This document shows positions 16,798-26,263 of a stretch of 64,000 nucleotides of DNA, piece by piece (position 1 is the stretch's first letter; every line of letters begins with the position of its first letter). Source of the DNA: Rhizobium giardinii bv. giardinii H152 (lineage in GTDB: Bacteria; Pseudomonadota; Alphaproteobacteria; Rhizobiales; Rhizobiaceae); NCBI RefSeq assembly GCF_000379605.1, contig NZ_KB902579.1:243411-307410 (forward strand), written 5' to 3'. A program made the position numbers and the translations under genes. Below the pieces are notes generated by a model. It made no database searches. It was not told the DNA's origin and worked only from the letters and a program-made list of their open reading frames with translations.

Positions 16798-19700
16798 AGG
16801 GCTTTGCGTCGTCGGCGCTGGATCCTCGGGTCAGGCCCGAGGATGACGGGGTCGAGGATGACGCAGGGGAGGTCGAGGATGACGCAGGGGAGGTGAGGTC
16901 GCGTTTTTCCGGCTGGCCGGGCAGCACCGGTTTTTCCGGCAGCTTGCCGCGGGTGTTGAGCGGCTTTTCGGTGCGGCCGACGGTCATTTCGTCGAGGGTG
17001 TTCTTGCGGAAGAGGGAAGACCCCTCCCTCCCCACAGGGGGGCGGGAGTCGACCGTGGATGCCGCGCCGGGCGAGCGGGCCGGGCGGGTCATGTCGGTGC
17101 CTGGGCCCATGTTGTCGAGGCTGGGTTTGGCGAAGAGGGAGCGGCCGGGTTGATCTCCCCCCTTGTGGGGGAGATGGCCCGAAGGGTCAGAGGGGGGTAT
17201 TGCGGCAGATTCGGCGGTTGAGGGGGCACCCCCCTCTGTCCTGCCGGACATCTCCCCCACAAGGGGGGAGATTGGGGCCGAGGATGCCGCACCCGGTCCT
17301 CGGGTCGCGCTGCGCTTGCCCGAGGATGACGGAGAAGTACGGCTACCCTCCATCGCCCGCGCCTCTTGCCGTGCCATTGGGTCGTCCATGACGGCGAGTT
17401 CGGCGGCTTTGAGGCGCTTGATCTCGTCGCGCAGGCGGGCGGCGGTTTCGAAGTCGAGGTCGGTGGCGGCGGCGCGCATCTGTTTTTCGAGCGCCTCGAG
17501 ATGGGCGGCGAGGTTGTTGCCGACCAGTTCGGTGATGCCGCCCTTGACGCCCCTGATGCCGATGTCGGCGCGGACATGGTCTCTCTCGTAGACCGAATCG
17601 AGGATGTCGGAGATCTTTGCCTTGACCGATTCCGGGGTGATGCCGTGGGCCTCGTTATAGGCCATCTGCTTTTCGCGGCGGCGGGAGGTCTCCTCCATGG
17701 CGCGTTGCATCGAGCCGGTGATCGTATCGGCATAGAGGATGACCTTGCCGTCGACGTTGCGGGCGGCGCGGCCGATGGTCTGGACGAGCGAGGTTTCCGA
17801 GCGCAGAAAACCTTCCTTGTCGGCGTCGAGGATGGCGACGAAGCCGCATTCGGGGATGTCGAGGCCCTCGCGCAACAGGTTGATGCCGACCAGCACGTCG
17901 AAGGCGCCGAGCCGCAGGTCGCGGATGATCTCGATGCGCTCCAGCGTGTCGATGTCGGAATGCATGTAGCGGACGCGCACGCCCTGTTCGTGCAGATATT
18001 CGGTGAGGTCCTCGGCCATGCGCTTGGTGAGCACGGTGACGAGGGTGCGGTAGCCGGCGCTAGCGGTCTCGCGGATCTCGCCGAGCACGTCGTCGACCTG
18101 GGTCTTGGCCGAGCGGACCTCGACCGGGGGGTCGATCAGGCCGGTCGGGCGGATCACCTGTTCGGCAAAGACGCCGCCGGACTGTTCCAGCTCCCAGGCC
18201 GCAGGCGTCGCCGAGACGGCAATGGTATCGGGGCGCATGGCGTCCCATTCCTCGAAGCGCAGCGGCCGGTTGTCCATGCAGGACGGCAGGCGGAAACCGT
18301 ATTCGGCCAGCGTCGCCTTGCGGCGGAAGTCGCCGCGATACATGCCGCCGATCTGGCTGACCGAGACGTGGCTCTCGTCGATGAACAACAGGGCGTTGTC
18401 GGGGATGTATTCGAACAGGGTCGGCGGCGGCTCGCCGGGCTGGCGGCCGGTCAGGTAGCGGGAATAGTTCTCGATGCCGGCGCAGGAGCCGGTCGCCTCG
18501 AGCATCTCGATGTCGTAGCGGGTGCGCTGCTCCAGCCGCTGGGCCTCGAGCAGGCGGCCGCCCTTTTCCAGTTCGGCGAGGCGCAGTTTCAGCTCCTCCT
18601 TGATCGACTTGATCGCCTGGTTGAGCGTCGGGCGCGGCGTGACATAGTGGGAATTGGCGTAGATCTTCACCGATTTCAGGTCGTCGGTCTTCTGGCCGGT
18701 GAGCGGATCGAACTCGGTGATGGCGTCGATCTCGTCGCCGAACATGCTTATGCGCCAGGCGGCATCCTCAAGGTGGGCGGGGAATATTTCAATGGTGTCA
18801 CCGCGCACGCGAAAAGAGCCGCGCTGGAAATCCATGTCGCGGCGCTTGTATTGCTGGGCGACGAGGTCGGCCAAGAGCTGGCGCTGGTCGAGACGGTCGC
18901 CGACCGTCATCTGGAAGGTCATGGCGGTATAGGTCTCGACCGAGCCGATACCGTAGATGCAGGAGACGGATGCGACGATGATGACGTCGTCGCGCTCGAT
19001 CAGCGAGCGGGTGGCCGAGTGGCGCATGCGGTCGATCTGCTCGTTGATCGACGATTCCTTCTCGATGAAGGTATCCGAGCGCGGCACGTAGGCTTCCGGC
19101 TGGTAATAGTCGTAGTAGGAGACGAAATATTCCACCGCATTGTCGGGGAAGAAGTTCTTGAACTCGGAATAGAGCTGCGCCGCCAAGGTCTTGTTCGGCG
19201 CGAGGATCACGGCGGGGCGCTGCGTCGCCTCGATCACCTTGGCCATGGTGAAGGTCTTGCCCGAGCCGGTGACGCCGAGCAGCACCTGGGTGCGGTCGCC
19301 GTTTTCGAGGCCCTCGACGAGGTCCCGGATCGCGGTCGGCTGGTCGCCGGCGGGCTCGTAGTCGGATTTCATGACGATCCGCAGGCCGCCCTCTGACTTT
19401 TCCGGCCGGGCCGGCCGGTGCGGCGTCCACAGCTTGCCGTCCTTGAACAGCGGATTGCCGCTCTCGATCAGCTTCGACAGCGCCTCGACGGTGGCGGTGA
19501 CGCCATTTTCTGCGCTCACGGGCTCGTCGCCCTCCGCGCGGGGCGCCGGGCGGCCGGCGGCGGACGCTTGTCCGCTGCGCTTTCCTCCGGAGGTCCCCTG
19601 CCGGCCAAGGCCGAGCCGCTGGGCTTCCTCGAGCGAGATATCGAGGCCGGCGACCGGATTGAGCCCGGCGGCGGCGCGGGTCTTCGGGTCGGAGGTGCCG

Positions 19701-19939
19701 CCCATCGATGTTCCCCGCGCGGATTTGGAGGCGGCGATCTCGACCTTCTTGCGGTGCTTGCCGGCCTTCGAGGCGACGTCGTGGCGGGTCTCGATCGTCT
19801 CGGCCTCGGCCATGCGCTGCAGCTCTTCGGCCCAGTCCGACACGTTGGACGACAGCGGCGTGCCTTCGAACGAGGCCTGCGGGGCTTCCTCGAAGCCGCC
19901 AGGGTCGGGGCGGGGGGATTTTTTCGGTGCTTTCGACAT
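16700..19939 (-). CDS. uvrB: UvrB, excinuclease ABC subunit B, with long extensions
   Basis: DNA damage-recognition helicase of nucleotide excision repair. The start is ATG 19939 ([11 protein letters not shown]). The protein has 1079 aa against about 670 for E. coli. Residues 1-190 are a low-complexity N-terminal extension seen in rhizobial UvrBs. The core follows: Walker A GVTGSGKT (222-229), the beta-hairpin [19 protein letters not shown], helicase motifs to QTIGRAARN, and the UVR domain ([24 protein letters not shown]). The last ~190 residues are Ser/Pro/Gly-rich and partly encoded by palindromic repeats (17153-17273 and 16822-16892). Its 3' end overlaps the divergent-in-composition gene at 15076-16797 by 98 nt, antisense. 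Confidence 0.95.
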   Translation of the reverse strand: MSKAPKKSPRPDPGGFEEAPQASFEGTPLSSNVSDWAEELQRMAEAETIETRHDVASKAGKHRKKVEIAASKSARGTSMGGTSDPKTRAAAGLNPVAGLDISLEEAQRLGLGRQGTSGGKRSGQASAAGRPAPRAEGDEPVSAENGVTATVEALSKLIESGNPLFKDGKLWTPHRPARPEKSEGGLRIVMKSDYEPAGDQPTAIRDLVEGLENGDRTQVLLGVTGSGKTFTMAKVIEATQRPAVILAPNKTLAAQLYSEFKNFFPDNAVEYFVSYYDYYQPEAYVPRSDTFIEKESSINEQIDRMRHSATRSLIERDDVIIVASVSCIYGIGSVETYTAMTFQMTVGDRLDQRQLLADLVAQQYKRRDMDFQRGSFRVRGDTIEIFPAHLEDAAWRISMFGDEIDAITEFDPLTGQKTDDLKSVKIYANSHYVTPRPTLNQAIKSIKEELKLRLAELEKGGRLLEAQRLEQRTRYDIEMLEATGSCAGIENYSRYLTGRQPGEPPPTLFEYIPDNALLFIDESHVSVSQIGGMYRGDFRRKATLAEYGFRLPSCMDNRPLRFEEWDAMRPDTIAVSATPAAWELEQSGGVFAEQVIRPTGLIDPPVEVRSAKTQVDDVLGEIRETASAGYRTLVTVLTKRMAEDLTEYLHEQGVRVRYMHSDIDTLERIEIIRDLRLGAFDVLVGINLLREGLDIPECGFVAILDADKEGFLRSETSLVQTIGRAARNVDGKVILYADTITGSMQRAMEETSRRREKQMAYNEAHGITPESVKAKISDILDSVYERDHVRADIGIRGVKGGITELVGNNLAAHLEALEKQMRAAATDLDFETAARLRDEIKRLKAAELAVMDDPMARQEARAMEGSRTSPSSSGKRSATRGPGAASSAPISPLVGEMSGRTEGGAPSTAESAAIPPSDPSGHLPHKGGDQPGRSLFAKPSLDNMGPGTDMTRPARSPGAASTVDSRPPVGREGSSLFRKNTLDEMTVGRTEKPLNTRGKLPEKPVLPGQPEKRDLTSPASSSTSPASSSTPSSSGLTRGSSADDAKPFIRAKAGVGSYEDAGDVKRQKKTKGKTGRPGQ
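16822..16892. repeat. Palindrome and 21-bp tandem duplication inside uvrB
   Basis: A hairpin TCCTCGGG/CCCGAGGA spans about 16823-16843. It is followed by two exact copies of a 21-bp unit (16851-16871 and 16872-16892, beginning GTCGAGGATGACGCAGGG). Both keep the uvrB frame and encode the Ser-rich SPASSST repeats near the UvrB C-terminus. Confidence 0.8.
17153..17273. repeat. Large inverted repeat inserted in uvrB coding sequence
   Basis: Two arms of roughly 47 bp face each other: 17153-17200 (ATCTCCCCCCTTGTGGGGGA...) and 17227-17273 (...TCTCCCCCACAAGGGGGGAG). They are near-perfect reverse complements separated by 26 bp. Each arm also has its own small hairpin. I recognise this sequence type as an abundant intergenic rhizobial repeat. 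Here it is read in frame and contributes about 40 residues to UvrB. Confidence 0.85.
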
Positions 19940-20150
19940 GCCGGGGAATATGGAGAGAGTCCGGCGGAAAGGGAAGGGGGCGATGAGTACAAAAAGGCAA
20001 CGGACAGGCCGGCTACTGCCAGTTTCTGACACATGGCGAGAGGCACGGCGGCGCCCACAGCGCAGGGTGAAAAACCGCCGCGGGGTCTTGCCCGGATTGG
20101 CGCGCTGCAGCTAGATGCGGGCCGCTTTCCACTCTCCCAGGATTCGTCCC

Positions 20151-20504
20151 ATGCCCTTTGCGATCAATCCGGCCGCCGTCTGGCCGATCCTGCTGCTGCT
20201 CCTGTCGAACGTGTTCATGACCTTCGCCTGGTACGGCCATCTGAAACACGCCTCGTCGCCGCTGTACCTGGCGATCGTCGCCAGCTGGGGCATCGCCTTC
20301 TTCGAATACTGCCTGGCGGTTCCGGCCAACCGGATGGGCAACACGGTCTATTCCGCCGCCCAGCTGAAGACGATGCAGGAGGTGATCACCCTCGTCGTCT
20401 TCGCCGCCTTCTCGACCTTCTGGCTGAAGGAAACCCTGACCTGGAACCATGCGATCGGCTTCTGCCTGATCGCCGGCGGCGCGGCCTTCGTGTTCAAGGG
20501 CTGA
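20151..20504 (+). CDS. DUF486 (DMT superfamily) membrane protein
   Basis: A 117-aa protein with four hydrophobic segments, matching the DUF486 family of small drug/metabolite-transporter-like proteins. Landmarks are SNVFMTFAWYGHLK, WGIAFFEYCLAVPANR and the C-terminal GFCLIAGGAAFVFKG. The ATG at 20151 begins the conserved region; the frame is open further upstream. Substrate is unknown. Confidence 0.88.
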   Translation: MPFAINPAAVWPILLLLLSNVFMTFAWYGHLKHASSPLYLAIVASWGIAFFEYCLAVPANRMGNTVYSAAQLKTMQEVITLVVFAAFSTFWLKETLTWNHAIGFCLIAGGAAFVFKG

Positions 20505-20586
20505 TCTTTCGCCATCCTGCCGGTGCTTCGCAGAATCGCCACAAGCATGCCGTAGCGCTATCTGGAATGCGCGAGGGAAGGGTTTG

Positions 20587-22077
20587 ATGAGCCTGGCATT
20601 TTCCACCATGGCGGCATTGCGGTTCGGCACGGGATTCCGGCCACAGCAGGTGCCGCCGGCAAGCGTCGAGGAACTGCTGGCGCAACTGCCGGCGGGGCGG
20701 CGGGAAACGCTGTTGTTCCCGCATGGCGGGCTTGGCGCCGCCCGCCAGCGGATCGTCGAGGCGGCGGACAAGCAGGACGCGCTCAAGCGGGCCAACAAGA
20801 CCGCCGATGAAGCGACGAAACGCGTCAACCGCAAGCGCCTGATGGTCGAAATCAACACGCATCTCGGCGAGGATGAGCATGCGCGGTTCATGCAGGCCGT
20901 GCTGTCGCCCAACGGCTTCAACGAGCGGCTGGCGACCTTCTGGCTGAACCACTTCAGCGTCAGCTCAATCAAGGCGCAATTCATGCGGCTTCTGGTGCCC
21001 GTCTACGAGGCCGAGGCGATCCGGCCGAACATTGGCGGCCGGTTCGCCGACCTCGTCAAGGCGGCCGTCCTGCATCCGGCGATGCTGATCTATCTCGACC
21101 AGGTGAAATCCTTCGGTCCGAACTCGCCGCAGGGATTGAAGCGCAAGCTCGGATTGAACGAGAATCTCGGTCGCGAACTGCTGGAGCTTCATACGCTCGG
21201 CGCCGGCAGCGGCTACAGCCAGGCGGATGTGCGCAATGCGGCGTTCGTGCTCACCGGCATGACCGTCGATCGCCGCAGCTACCGCGCCCGCTATGCCGTG
21301 AAGATCGCCGAACCGGGGGCGCGGGATGTGTTGGGCAGAACCTATGGCGGCCGCGGTCGCGGGCTGCCGGATATCCTCGCCCTGATCGAGGATCTGGCGG
21401 CAGCACCGGCGACACGCGATCATGTCTGCCGCAAGATCGCCGGCCATTTCCTGGCCGACACGCCGCCGCCGGAGGTGGTGCGGGCCATGACCTCCGCCTG
21501 GGAGGACGAGGACGGCGATCTGACCGCCGTCTATGCGGCGATGCTTCGTCACCCCAAAAGCTGGGACGACGAAGGACAGAAAGCCAAGCCACCCTTCGAT
21601 TACATCGTATCCGGCCTGCGCGCGCTGTCCGCCACGCAAGAGGACTTGCAGGACGGCGGCCTGGCCAAGCCCAGGAAGATGGCGCAGGCCGTCGATCGGG
21701 ACGCAATGGAGGCGAGGGCGACAATGCCGGCTGCCGCCGGCAAAAGCCTCGATCTGGCGATGCCGACGCTGCGTGTCAACCCGCTGACGGTGCAGGCCGC
21801 GGCAAGGCTCGGCCAGCCGCTCTGGAGACCGCCGAGCCCAGCCGGGTTCGAGGACAATTTTTCGACCTGGATCGCCGGCGGCCCTCTGGCGGACCGGATC
21901 GCCTGGGCGCGGCTTGCCGCGGCAAGGCTGGGCGGCGACCGCGACCCGCGGGATTTCCTGCAGGCCGCATTGCGCGATGCGGCCCGCCAGGACACGATCG
22001 ACATCGTCTCGCGGGCACCCAGCCGGCAGATGGGGCTTTCACTCGTTCTCGCATCCCCGGAATTCAACAGAAGGTAA
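20587..22077 (+). CDS. DUF1800 family protein
   Basis: A 496-aa protein of the DUF1800 family. The typical features are the N-terminal ALRFGTGF region, FNERLATFWLNHFSVS, and GLNENLGRELLELHTLG, followed by a DUF1800-type C-terminal half. GGGAAGGG precedes the ATG at 20587. It lies 7 nt before a DUF1501 gene, the usual partner. The pair is widespread in bacteria, but the biochemical role is not established. No clear signal peptide is seen at this start. Confidence 0.88.
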   Translation: MSLAFSTMAALRFGTGFRPQQVPPASVEELLAQLPAGRRETLLFPHGGLGAARQRIVEAADKQDALKRANKTADEATKRVNRKRLMVEINTHLGEDEHARFMQAVLSPNGFNERLATFWLNHFSVSSIKAQFMRLLVPVYEAEAIRPNIGGRFADLVKAAVLHPAMLIYLDQVKSFGPNSPQGLKRKLGLNENLGRELLELHTLGAGSGYSQADVRNAAFVLTGMTVDRRSYRARYAVKIAEPGARDVLGRTYGGRGRGLPDILALIEDLAAAPATRDHVCRKIAGHFLADTPPPEVVRAMTSAWEDEDGDLTAVYAAMLRHPKSWDDEGQKAKPPFDYIVSGLRALSATQEDLQDGGLAKPRKMAQAVDRDAMEARATMPAAAGKSLDLAMPTLRVNPLTVQAAARLGQPLWRPPSPAGFEDNFSTWIAGGPLADRIAWARLAAARLGGDRDPRDFLQAALRDAARQDTIDIVSRAPSRQMGLSLVLASPEFNRR

Positions 22078-22084
22078 GCCGCAG

Positions 22085-23260
22085 ATGGTCAAGCTGTCGA
22101 TGAGCCGCCGGGCGTTTCTCACTTCGGCCTGCTGCGCTGCCGCAGCGCCGCTGATGACGTCCCTGACGCTGGCGGCGGCGCCCGGCGACAAGCGACTGGT
22201 GACGATCATCCTGCGCGGCGCCATGGACGGGCTTTACCTCGTCCAGCCCTATGCCGACGGCGCGTTCAAGCTTCATCGCCCGACGCTTGCCCTGACGCCG
22301 GAGAGCGGCTTGATCGATCTCGACGGTTTCTACGGCCTCAACGCCGACGCAAAGGATTTTCTGCCGCTCTGGGAAAGCCGCGAGCTTGCTTTCGTGCACG
22401 CCGTCTCGACGCCCTACCGGGACGGGCGCAGTCATTTCGACGGGCAGGACGTTCTGGAGAACGGCGGCTCCGCGGTCGGCGAGGAAAAGAGCGGCTGGCT
22501 GAACCGGGCGTTGTCGGCCATGCCTTCCGGACCGGCCCGGAAAGCGATCGATGTCAACACCTCGGCGGAACTGCTGTTGAGCGGTGACAACGATGTGGAG
22601 GTCTGGTCGCCACGCACCGATCTGGCGATGAAGAACGACGAGCGCAGCTTTTTCGAGCGGCTTTACCGCAACGACCCGGTGTTCGCCAAGGCGATGGCCG
22701 ATGCGTCCCTCACCGATTTTTCGGTCGACGAACTCTATGGCGACGGCAAGCGCGGGGTGAAGGCCGTCGATATTGCGCGCCTTGCCGCGGGCATGCTGAT
22801 GCAGGACTACCGGATCGCCAGTTTCTCGCTCACCGGCTGGGATACCCATGCCGGCCAGAAGATGGCTTTCAGGGGACCCGCCGCGGAGCTGGCAACGGCG
22901 ATCCTGACCATTCGCAGCACGCTTTCGCCAGATGTCTGGAAGGAGACGATCGTCGTCTGCATTACCGAGTTTGGCCGCACCGCGCGCGAGAACGGCTCCC
23001 TGGGAACCGACCACGGAACCGGCGGCCTTGCGGTGATCGCCGGCGGCGGCATCGATGGCGGCAAGGTCATCGGACAATGGCCAGGGCTGGGCGAAGAACA
23101 TCTGCTCAACGGGCGCGACCTGATGCCGACCGGCGACGTGCGCGAACTGGCGGCGGCGATGCTCTATCGGCAGTTCGATATTTCACCGGGCAGCCTGACG
23201 AACACCATCTTTCCGGGTCTGGATTTCAGCCCGTCGTCGATCTACCTCAAATCCGTCTGA
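22085..23260 (+). CDS. DUF1501 family exported protein
   Basis: A 391-aa protein with a Tat-type signal (SRRAFLTSACCAAAAPL) and the DUF1501 fold, which is related to the alkaline phosphatase/sulfatase superfamily. Landmarks: VTIILRGAMDGLYLVQPY, HAVSTPYRDGRSHFDGQ, SLTGWDTHAGQ, ITEFGRTARENGS and TDHGTGGLAVIAGG, with likely metal-binding Asp/His residues. It probably acts in the periplasm together with the DUF1800 protein encoded 7 nt upstream. The ATG at 22085 is preferred because the signal begins there. Substrate is unknown. Confidence 0.9.
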   Translation: MVKLSMSRRAFLTSACCAAAAPLMTSLTLAAAPGDKRLVTIILRGAMDGLYLVQPYADGAFKLHRPTLALTPESGLIDLDGFYGLNADAKDFLPLWESRELAFVHAVSTPYRDGRSHFDGQDVLENGGSAVGEEKSGWLNRALSAMPSGPARKAIDVNTSAELLLSGDNDVEVWSPRTDLAMKNDERSFFERLYRNDPVFAKAMADASLTDFSVDELYGDGKRGVKAVDIARLAAGMLMQDYRIASFSLTGWDTHAGQKMAFRGPAAELATAILTIRSTLSPDVWKETIVVCITEFGRTARENGSLGTDHGTGGLAVIAGGGIDGGKVIGQWPGLGEEHLLNGRDLMPTGDVRELAAAMLYRQFDISPGSLTNTIFPGLDFSPSSIYLKSV

Positions 23261-23381
23261 CGGTTGGGACTGCGCAGCAAGAGGGATGAGCGCGAGCCCA
23301 TAGGCAAGCCCTGCCCCAAGGGGGTAGGGGACGACCAGCCGCAAGCCAATCTCTGAGATCCAAGGCGTCGGCTTTTCGCCG

Positions 23382-24254
23382 CTAGCCTGCCTTTTCGCCG
23401 AACAGCGTGTCCAGTATCTCCCCCTCCAGCCGTGCCAGTTCGGGCGAACCGTGGCGGCGGGGGCGCTCCAAGGGGATGTCGAGATCGAGGGCGATCCTGC
23501 CGCGGTCGATGACGATGACGCGGTCGGCCAGTGCTACCGCTTCGGCAACGTCGTGGGTGACGAGCACGGCGGTGAACTTCTGCTGCAGCCAGATGCGCTC
23601 GAGCAACTGCTGCATCTCGATGCGGGTGAGGGCGTCGAGCGCGCCGAGCGGCTCGTCGAGGGCAAGGATATAGGGGTGGGCGACGAGGGCGCGGGCGAGT
23701 GCGACGCGCTGGCGCTGACCGCCGGAAAGCACCGAGGGCCACTCGCCGGCGCGGTCGGCAAGGCCGACTTCGCGGAGGATGGCGAGTGACTTTTCGCGGG
23801 CTTCCTCGCCGCCGGCAATGCCGGTCAGGCCGACTTCGACGTTTTTGGCGATCCGTGCCCACGGCAGCAGGCGCGGCTCCTGGAACATGATGCGGGTGCG
23901 GTTTTCGCCGTTTTCCCCCTTTTTCACCGTCAGTGTGCCGGTGGTCGGCCTGTCGAGCCCGGTGAGCAGCCGCAGCAGGGTGCTCTTGCCGCAGCCGCTC
24001 TTGCCGATGACTGCGAGGAACTGGCCGGCGGGAACATCCAGGTCGATATTGTCGAGGACGGTCTTTTCGCCGAATTTGCGGCCGATATCGCGGAAGGAAA
24101 CGGCGATATCCTGCGGATCGCGCCCGCGGGCCTGGGGCGCCGCGTAGGGAAACCACTGTCTCGGCGTGGTTTCGCGCAACGCACGCGCTTCGGCCGTTTC
24201 CTTCGGCGTCTTACCAAGGGGCTCGGATTTCGGATTAAGGGCAATGACAGACAT
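23382..24254 (-). CDS. ssuB: SsuB, sulfonate ABC transporter ATP-binding protein
   Basis: Cytoplasmic ATPase of an aliphatic-sulfonate importer (290 aa). Walker [11 protein letters not shown]-loop [12 protein letters not shown], signature LSGGQRQR, Walker [13 protein letters not shown] and H-loop VTHDVAEAV are visible. The N-terminal ~45 residues before the nucleotide-binding domain form the hydrophilic extension seen in rhizobial SsuB. It is the last gene of ssuA-ssuC-ssuB, 33 bp after ssuC. Taurine or nitrate transporters have similar ATPases; assignment rests on SsuA and SsuC beside it. Confidence 0.88.
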   Translation of the reverse strand: MSVIALNPKSEPLGKTPKETAEARALRETTPRQWFPYAAPQARGRDPQDIAVSFRDIGRKFGEKTVLDNIDLDVPAGQFLAVIGKSGCGKSTLLRLLTGLDRPTTGTLTVKKGENGENRTRIMFQEPRLLPWARIAKNVEVGLTGIAGGEEAREKSLAILREVGLADRAGEWPSVLSGGQRQRVALARALVAHPYILALDEPLGALDALTRIEMQQLLERIWLQQKFTAVLVTHDVAEAVALADRVIVIDRGRIALDLDIPLERPRRHGSPELARLEGEILDTLFGEKAG

Positions 24255-24287
24255 TCAGGTCACTCCGTATTCGGTTGGCTCGTGTCT

Positions 24288-25067
24288 TCAGGCGGTCTGG
24301 AAGGCCGGGTGCCATTGCAGCGTCAGGCGCTCGAGCAGCCGGGCAAAACTGTCGGCGAGCTTGCCGAGCAGCGCGTAAATCAGGATCGACAGGACGACGA
24401 CGTCGATCAGCAGGAACTCGCGGGCCTGCATGGCCATGTATCCGAGGCCGGAGGAGGCGGCGATGGTTTCGGCGACGATCAGCGTCAGCCACATGATGCC
24501 GAGCGCATAACGCAGGCCGACGAAGATGGCGGGCAGGGCGCCGGGCAGGATGACGCGGAAGAACAGGCTGCTGCGCGACATGCCATAGACGCGGCCCATC
24601 TCGACCAGCTGCGGATCGACGCTCTGGATGCCGAGCAGCGTGTTGACGTAGATCGGGAAGAACACGCCGAGCGCGACGAGAAACAGTTTTGCCTGCTCGT
24701 CGATGCCGAACCAGAGGATGACCAGCGGGATCAGCGCCAGATGCGGGATGTTGCGGACCATCTGCAGCGTCGTGTCGGTGAGGTTTCGCGACAGGCTGGA
24801 GAGACCATTGGCAAGGCCGAAGACGAGGCCGATCGAGCCACCGATGACGAAGCCGGACAGTGCGCGGGCGCTGCTGACGCCGATGTTCCGGATCAGTTCG
24901 CCGGACAAAAGCAGACGCCAGAAGGCTTCGGCAACCGCCGAAGGGGCGGCCATGACGTTGGGCGAGATCAGGCCGGTGCGGGCTGCAATTTCCCAGAGAA
25001 GCAGGATAATGGCGGGCAAGGCCCAGCCCGAAGCATTTTTCAGGATCGATCGACCGGTGGTTCTCAT
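24288..25067 (-). CDS. ssuC: SsuC, sulfonate ABC transporter permease
   Basis: Inner-membrane permease (259 aa, about six membrane segments) of the sulfonate/nitrate/taurine type. The EAA-loop region MGRVYGMSRSSLFFRVILPG and the C-terminal WLTLIVAETIAASSGLGYMA are family typical. The start at 25067 (MRTTGRSILKN) fits the domain; an upstream in-frame ATG at 25172 would overlap the intergenic region. It lies between ssuA and ssuB. Confidence 0.88.
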   Translation of the reverse strand: MRTTGRSILKNASGWALPAIILLLWEIAARTGLISPNVMAAPSAVAEAFWRLLLSGELIRNIGVSSARALSGFVIGGSIGLVFGLANGLSSLSRNLTDTTLQMVRNIPHLALIPLVILWFGIDEQAKLFLVALGVFFPIYVNTLLGIQSVDPQLVEMGRVYGMSRSSLFFRVILPGALPAIFVGLRYALGIMWLTLIVAETIAASSGLGYMAMQAREFLLIDVVVLSILIYALLGKLADSFARLLERLTLQWHPAFQTA

Positions 25068-25143
25068 CGTCTGTCCTTTGTGTCCCTTGTCCGCGTGCCG
25101 GCCCGGATCGACCGGCACGCCTGGCGCATTTCCCGGGAGGAAA

Positions 25144-26097
25144 TCAGTTGCTCGGAGCTGTCCAGACGGCATCGCTGATGGTGATCGCCTTCGGGATCAG
25201 CCCGAGCTTGAAGAAGCGGTCGGCAGTCTGCTGCTGGCTGGCGACGATCTCGGGCGTGACCGGTCCGATGCCGAAGGAGGCGCGGCCGGCGGCGAGCGTC
25301 TGCGCGTCCAGCGGCACGCCGGTCACCTCATGCAGCGCCTCGGCCACCTTGTCGCGGTTGGCATCCGCCCAGCCGGCGGCTTCCTTCAGCGCTGCGATCG
25401 TCGTCGAAACCGTTTCCGGGTGTTTGGCGGCGAAATCGCGGTTGGCGAGGAAATAGGTATTGACCTTCAGCGTCTCGGCCGAGGTCGTGAGAATGCGCGG
25501 CTTGTAGCGCGTTTCGGCAATGGCGAAGAAGGGGTCCCACACCGCCCAGGCGTCGACCTTGTCGCTGGCGAAGGCGGCGGCGGCATCGGCGGGACTGAGA
25601 TAGACGGGCGTCACCTCGTTGAAGCCGATACCGGCCTTTTCGAGGGCGGCGACGACGAGATTGTGGGAGCTGGTACCCTTGGCGACGCCGATCTTCCTGC
25701 CCTTGAGGTCGGCCACCGACCGGATCGGCGAATCCGGCTTGACGAAGATCGCCTCGCCCGTGCCCTGCGACGGAAGGGCGGCGACATAGACGATGGCCGA
25801 GCCCGCTGCCTGGCCGAAGATCGGCGGCGCATCGCCAGTCCAGCCGACATCGATCGAGCCGACGTTCAGTGCCTCGACCAGCGGCGGGCCGGCGGTGAAC
25901 TCGACCCAGGACACGCTGATGCCCTTCGGCTCCAGCGCCTTCTCGATGATCTTCTGTTGCTGGGCGATGACCGGCAGGCCGGTCTTCTGGTAGCCGATCC
26001 TGAATTCCGTCAGCTCGGCGGCGACGGCGCTGGAGGCTGCAAAAAGCCCGGCAGCCAAAAGGCCGGTGGCGAAAATCCGTCTGGTCAGTGCGAGCAT
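25144..26097 (-). CDS. ssuA: SsuA, sulfonate ABC transporter substrate-binding protein
   Basis: Periplasmic aliphatic-sulfonate-binding protein, 317 aa, with a signal peptide (MLALTRRIFATGLLAAGLFA...SAVAA). The SsuA features FRIGYQKTGLPVIAQQQ, WVEFTAGPPLVEALNVGSID, KGTSSHNLVVAALEKAG and DAWAVWDPFFAIAE are clear. It heads the ssuACB operon on the minus strand. An AT-rich promoter region upstream shares a 21-bp element with the upstream region of the second ssuA-like gene at 56509. Expression is likely induced under sulfate limitation, as in other bacteria. Confidence 0.92.
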   Translation of the reverse strand: MLALTRRIFATGLLAAGLFAASSAVAAELTEFRIGYQKTGLPVIAQQQKIIEKALEPKGISVSWVEFTAGPPLVEALNVGSIDVGWTGDAPPIFGQAAGSAIVYVAALPSQGTGEAIFVKPDSPIRSVADLKGRKIGVAKGTSSHNLVVAALEKAGIGFNEVTPVYLSPADAAAAFASDKVDAWAVWDPFFAIAETRYKPRILTTSAETLKVNTYFLANRDFAAKHPETVSTTIAALKEAAGWADANRDKVAEALHEVTGVPLDAQTLAAGRASFGIGPVTPEIVASQQQTADRFFKLGLIPKAITISDAVWTAPSN

Positions 26098-26159
26098 CGA
26101 TCCCTCTTGCGGTTGGCGGCAGGCGATGACGCCTATCCGCTGAACATGAGGTCATGCTA

Positions 26160-26180
26160 GATAAATCCATTAAGATTATA
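26160..26180 (-). promoter_or_regulatory. Shared ssuA upstream element, copy 1
   Basis: On the minus strand: TATAAT (26175-26180), one base, then TTAATGGATTTATC (26160-26173), 62 bp before the ssuA start. The copy at 56430-56450 matches 18 of 21 positions at almost the same distance from another ssuA-like gene. TATAAT may be the -10 box; the rest may be an operator or initial transcribed sequence. Confidence 0.55.
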
Positions 26181-26263
26181 GAGTTTATTTATTTTGTAGA
26201 TTGGTCGGAGAGGGAAACGGTTTTTCGCGATTGCCGGGTAAGTGACCCGATTTTTGCCGGCGG

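Noticed and set aside
17366..19396. 676-aa open frame antisense to uvrB
   Set aside because: Long only because of the high third-position GC of uvrB. It is rich in Gly/Asp/Val/Arg, with no ribosome site or family motif.
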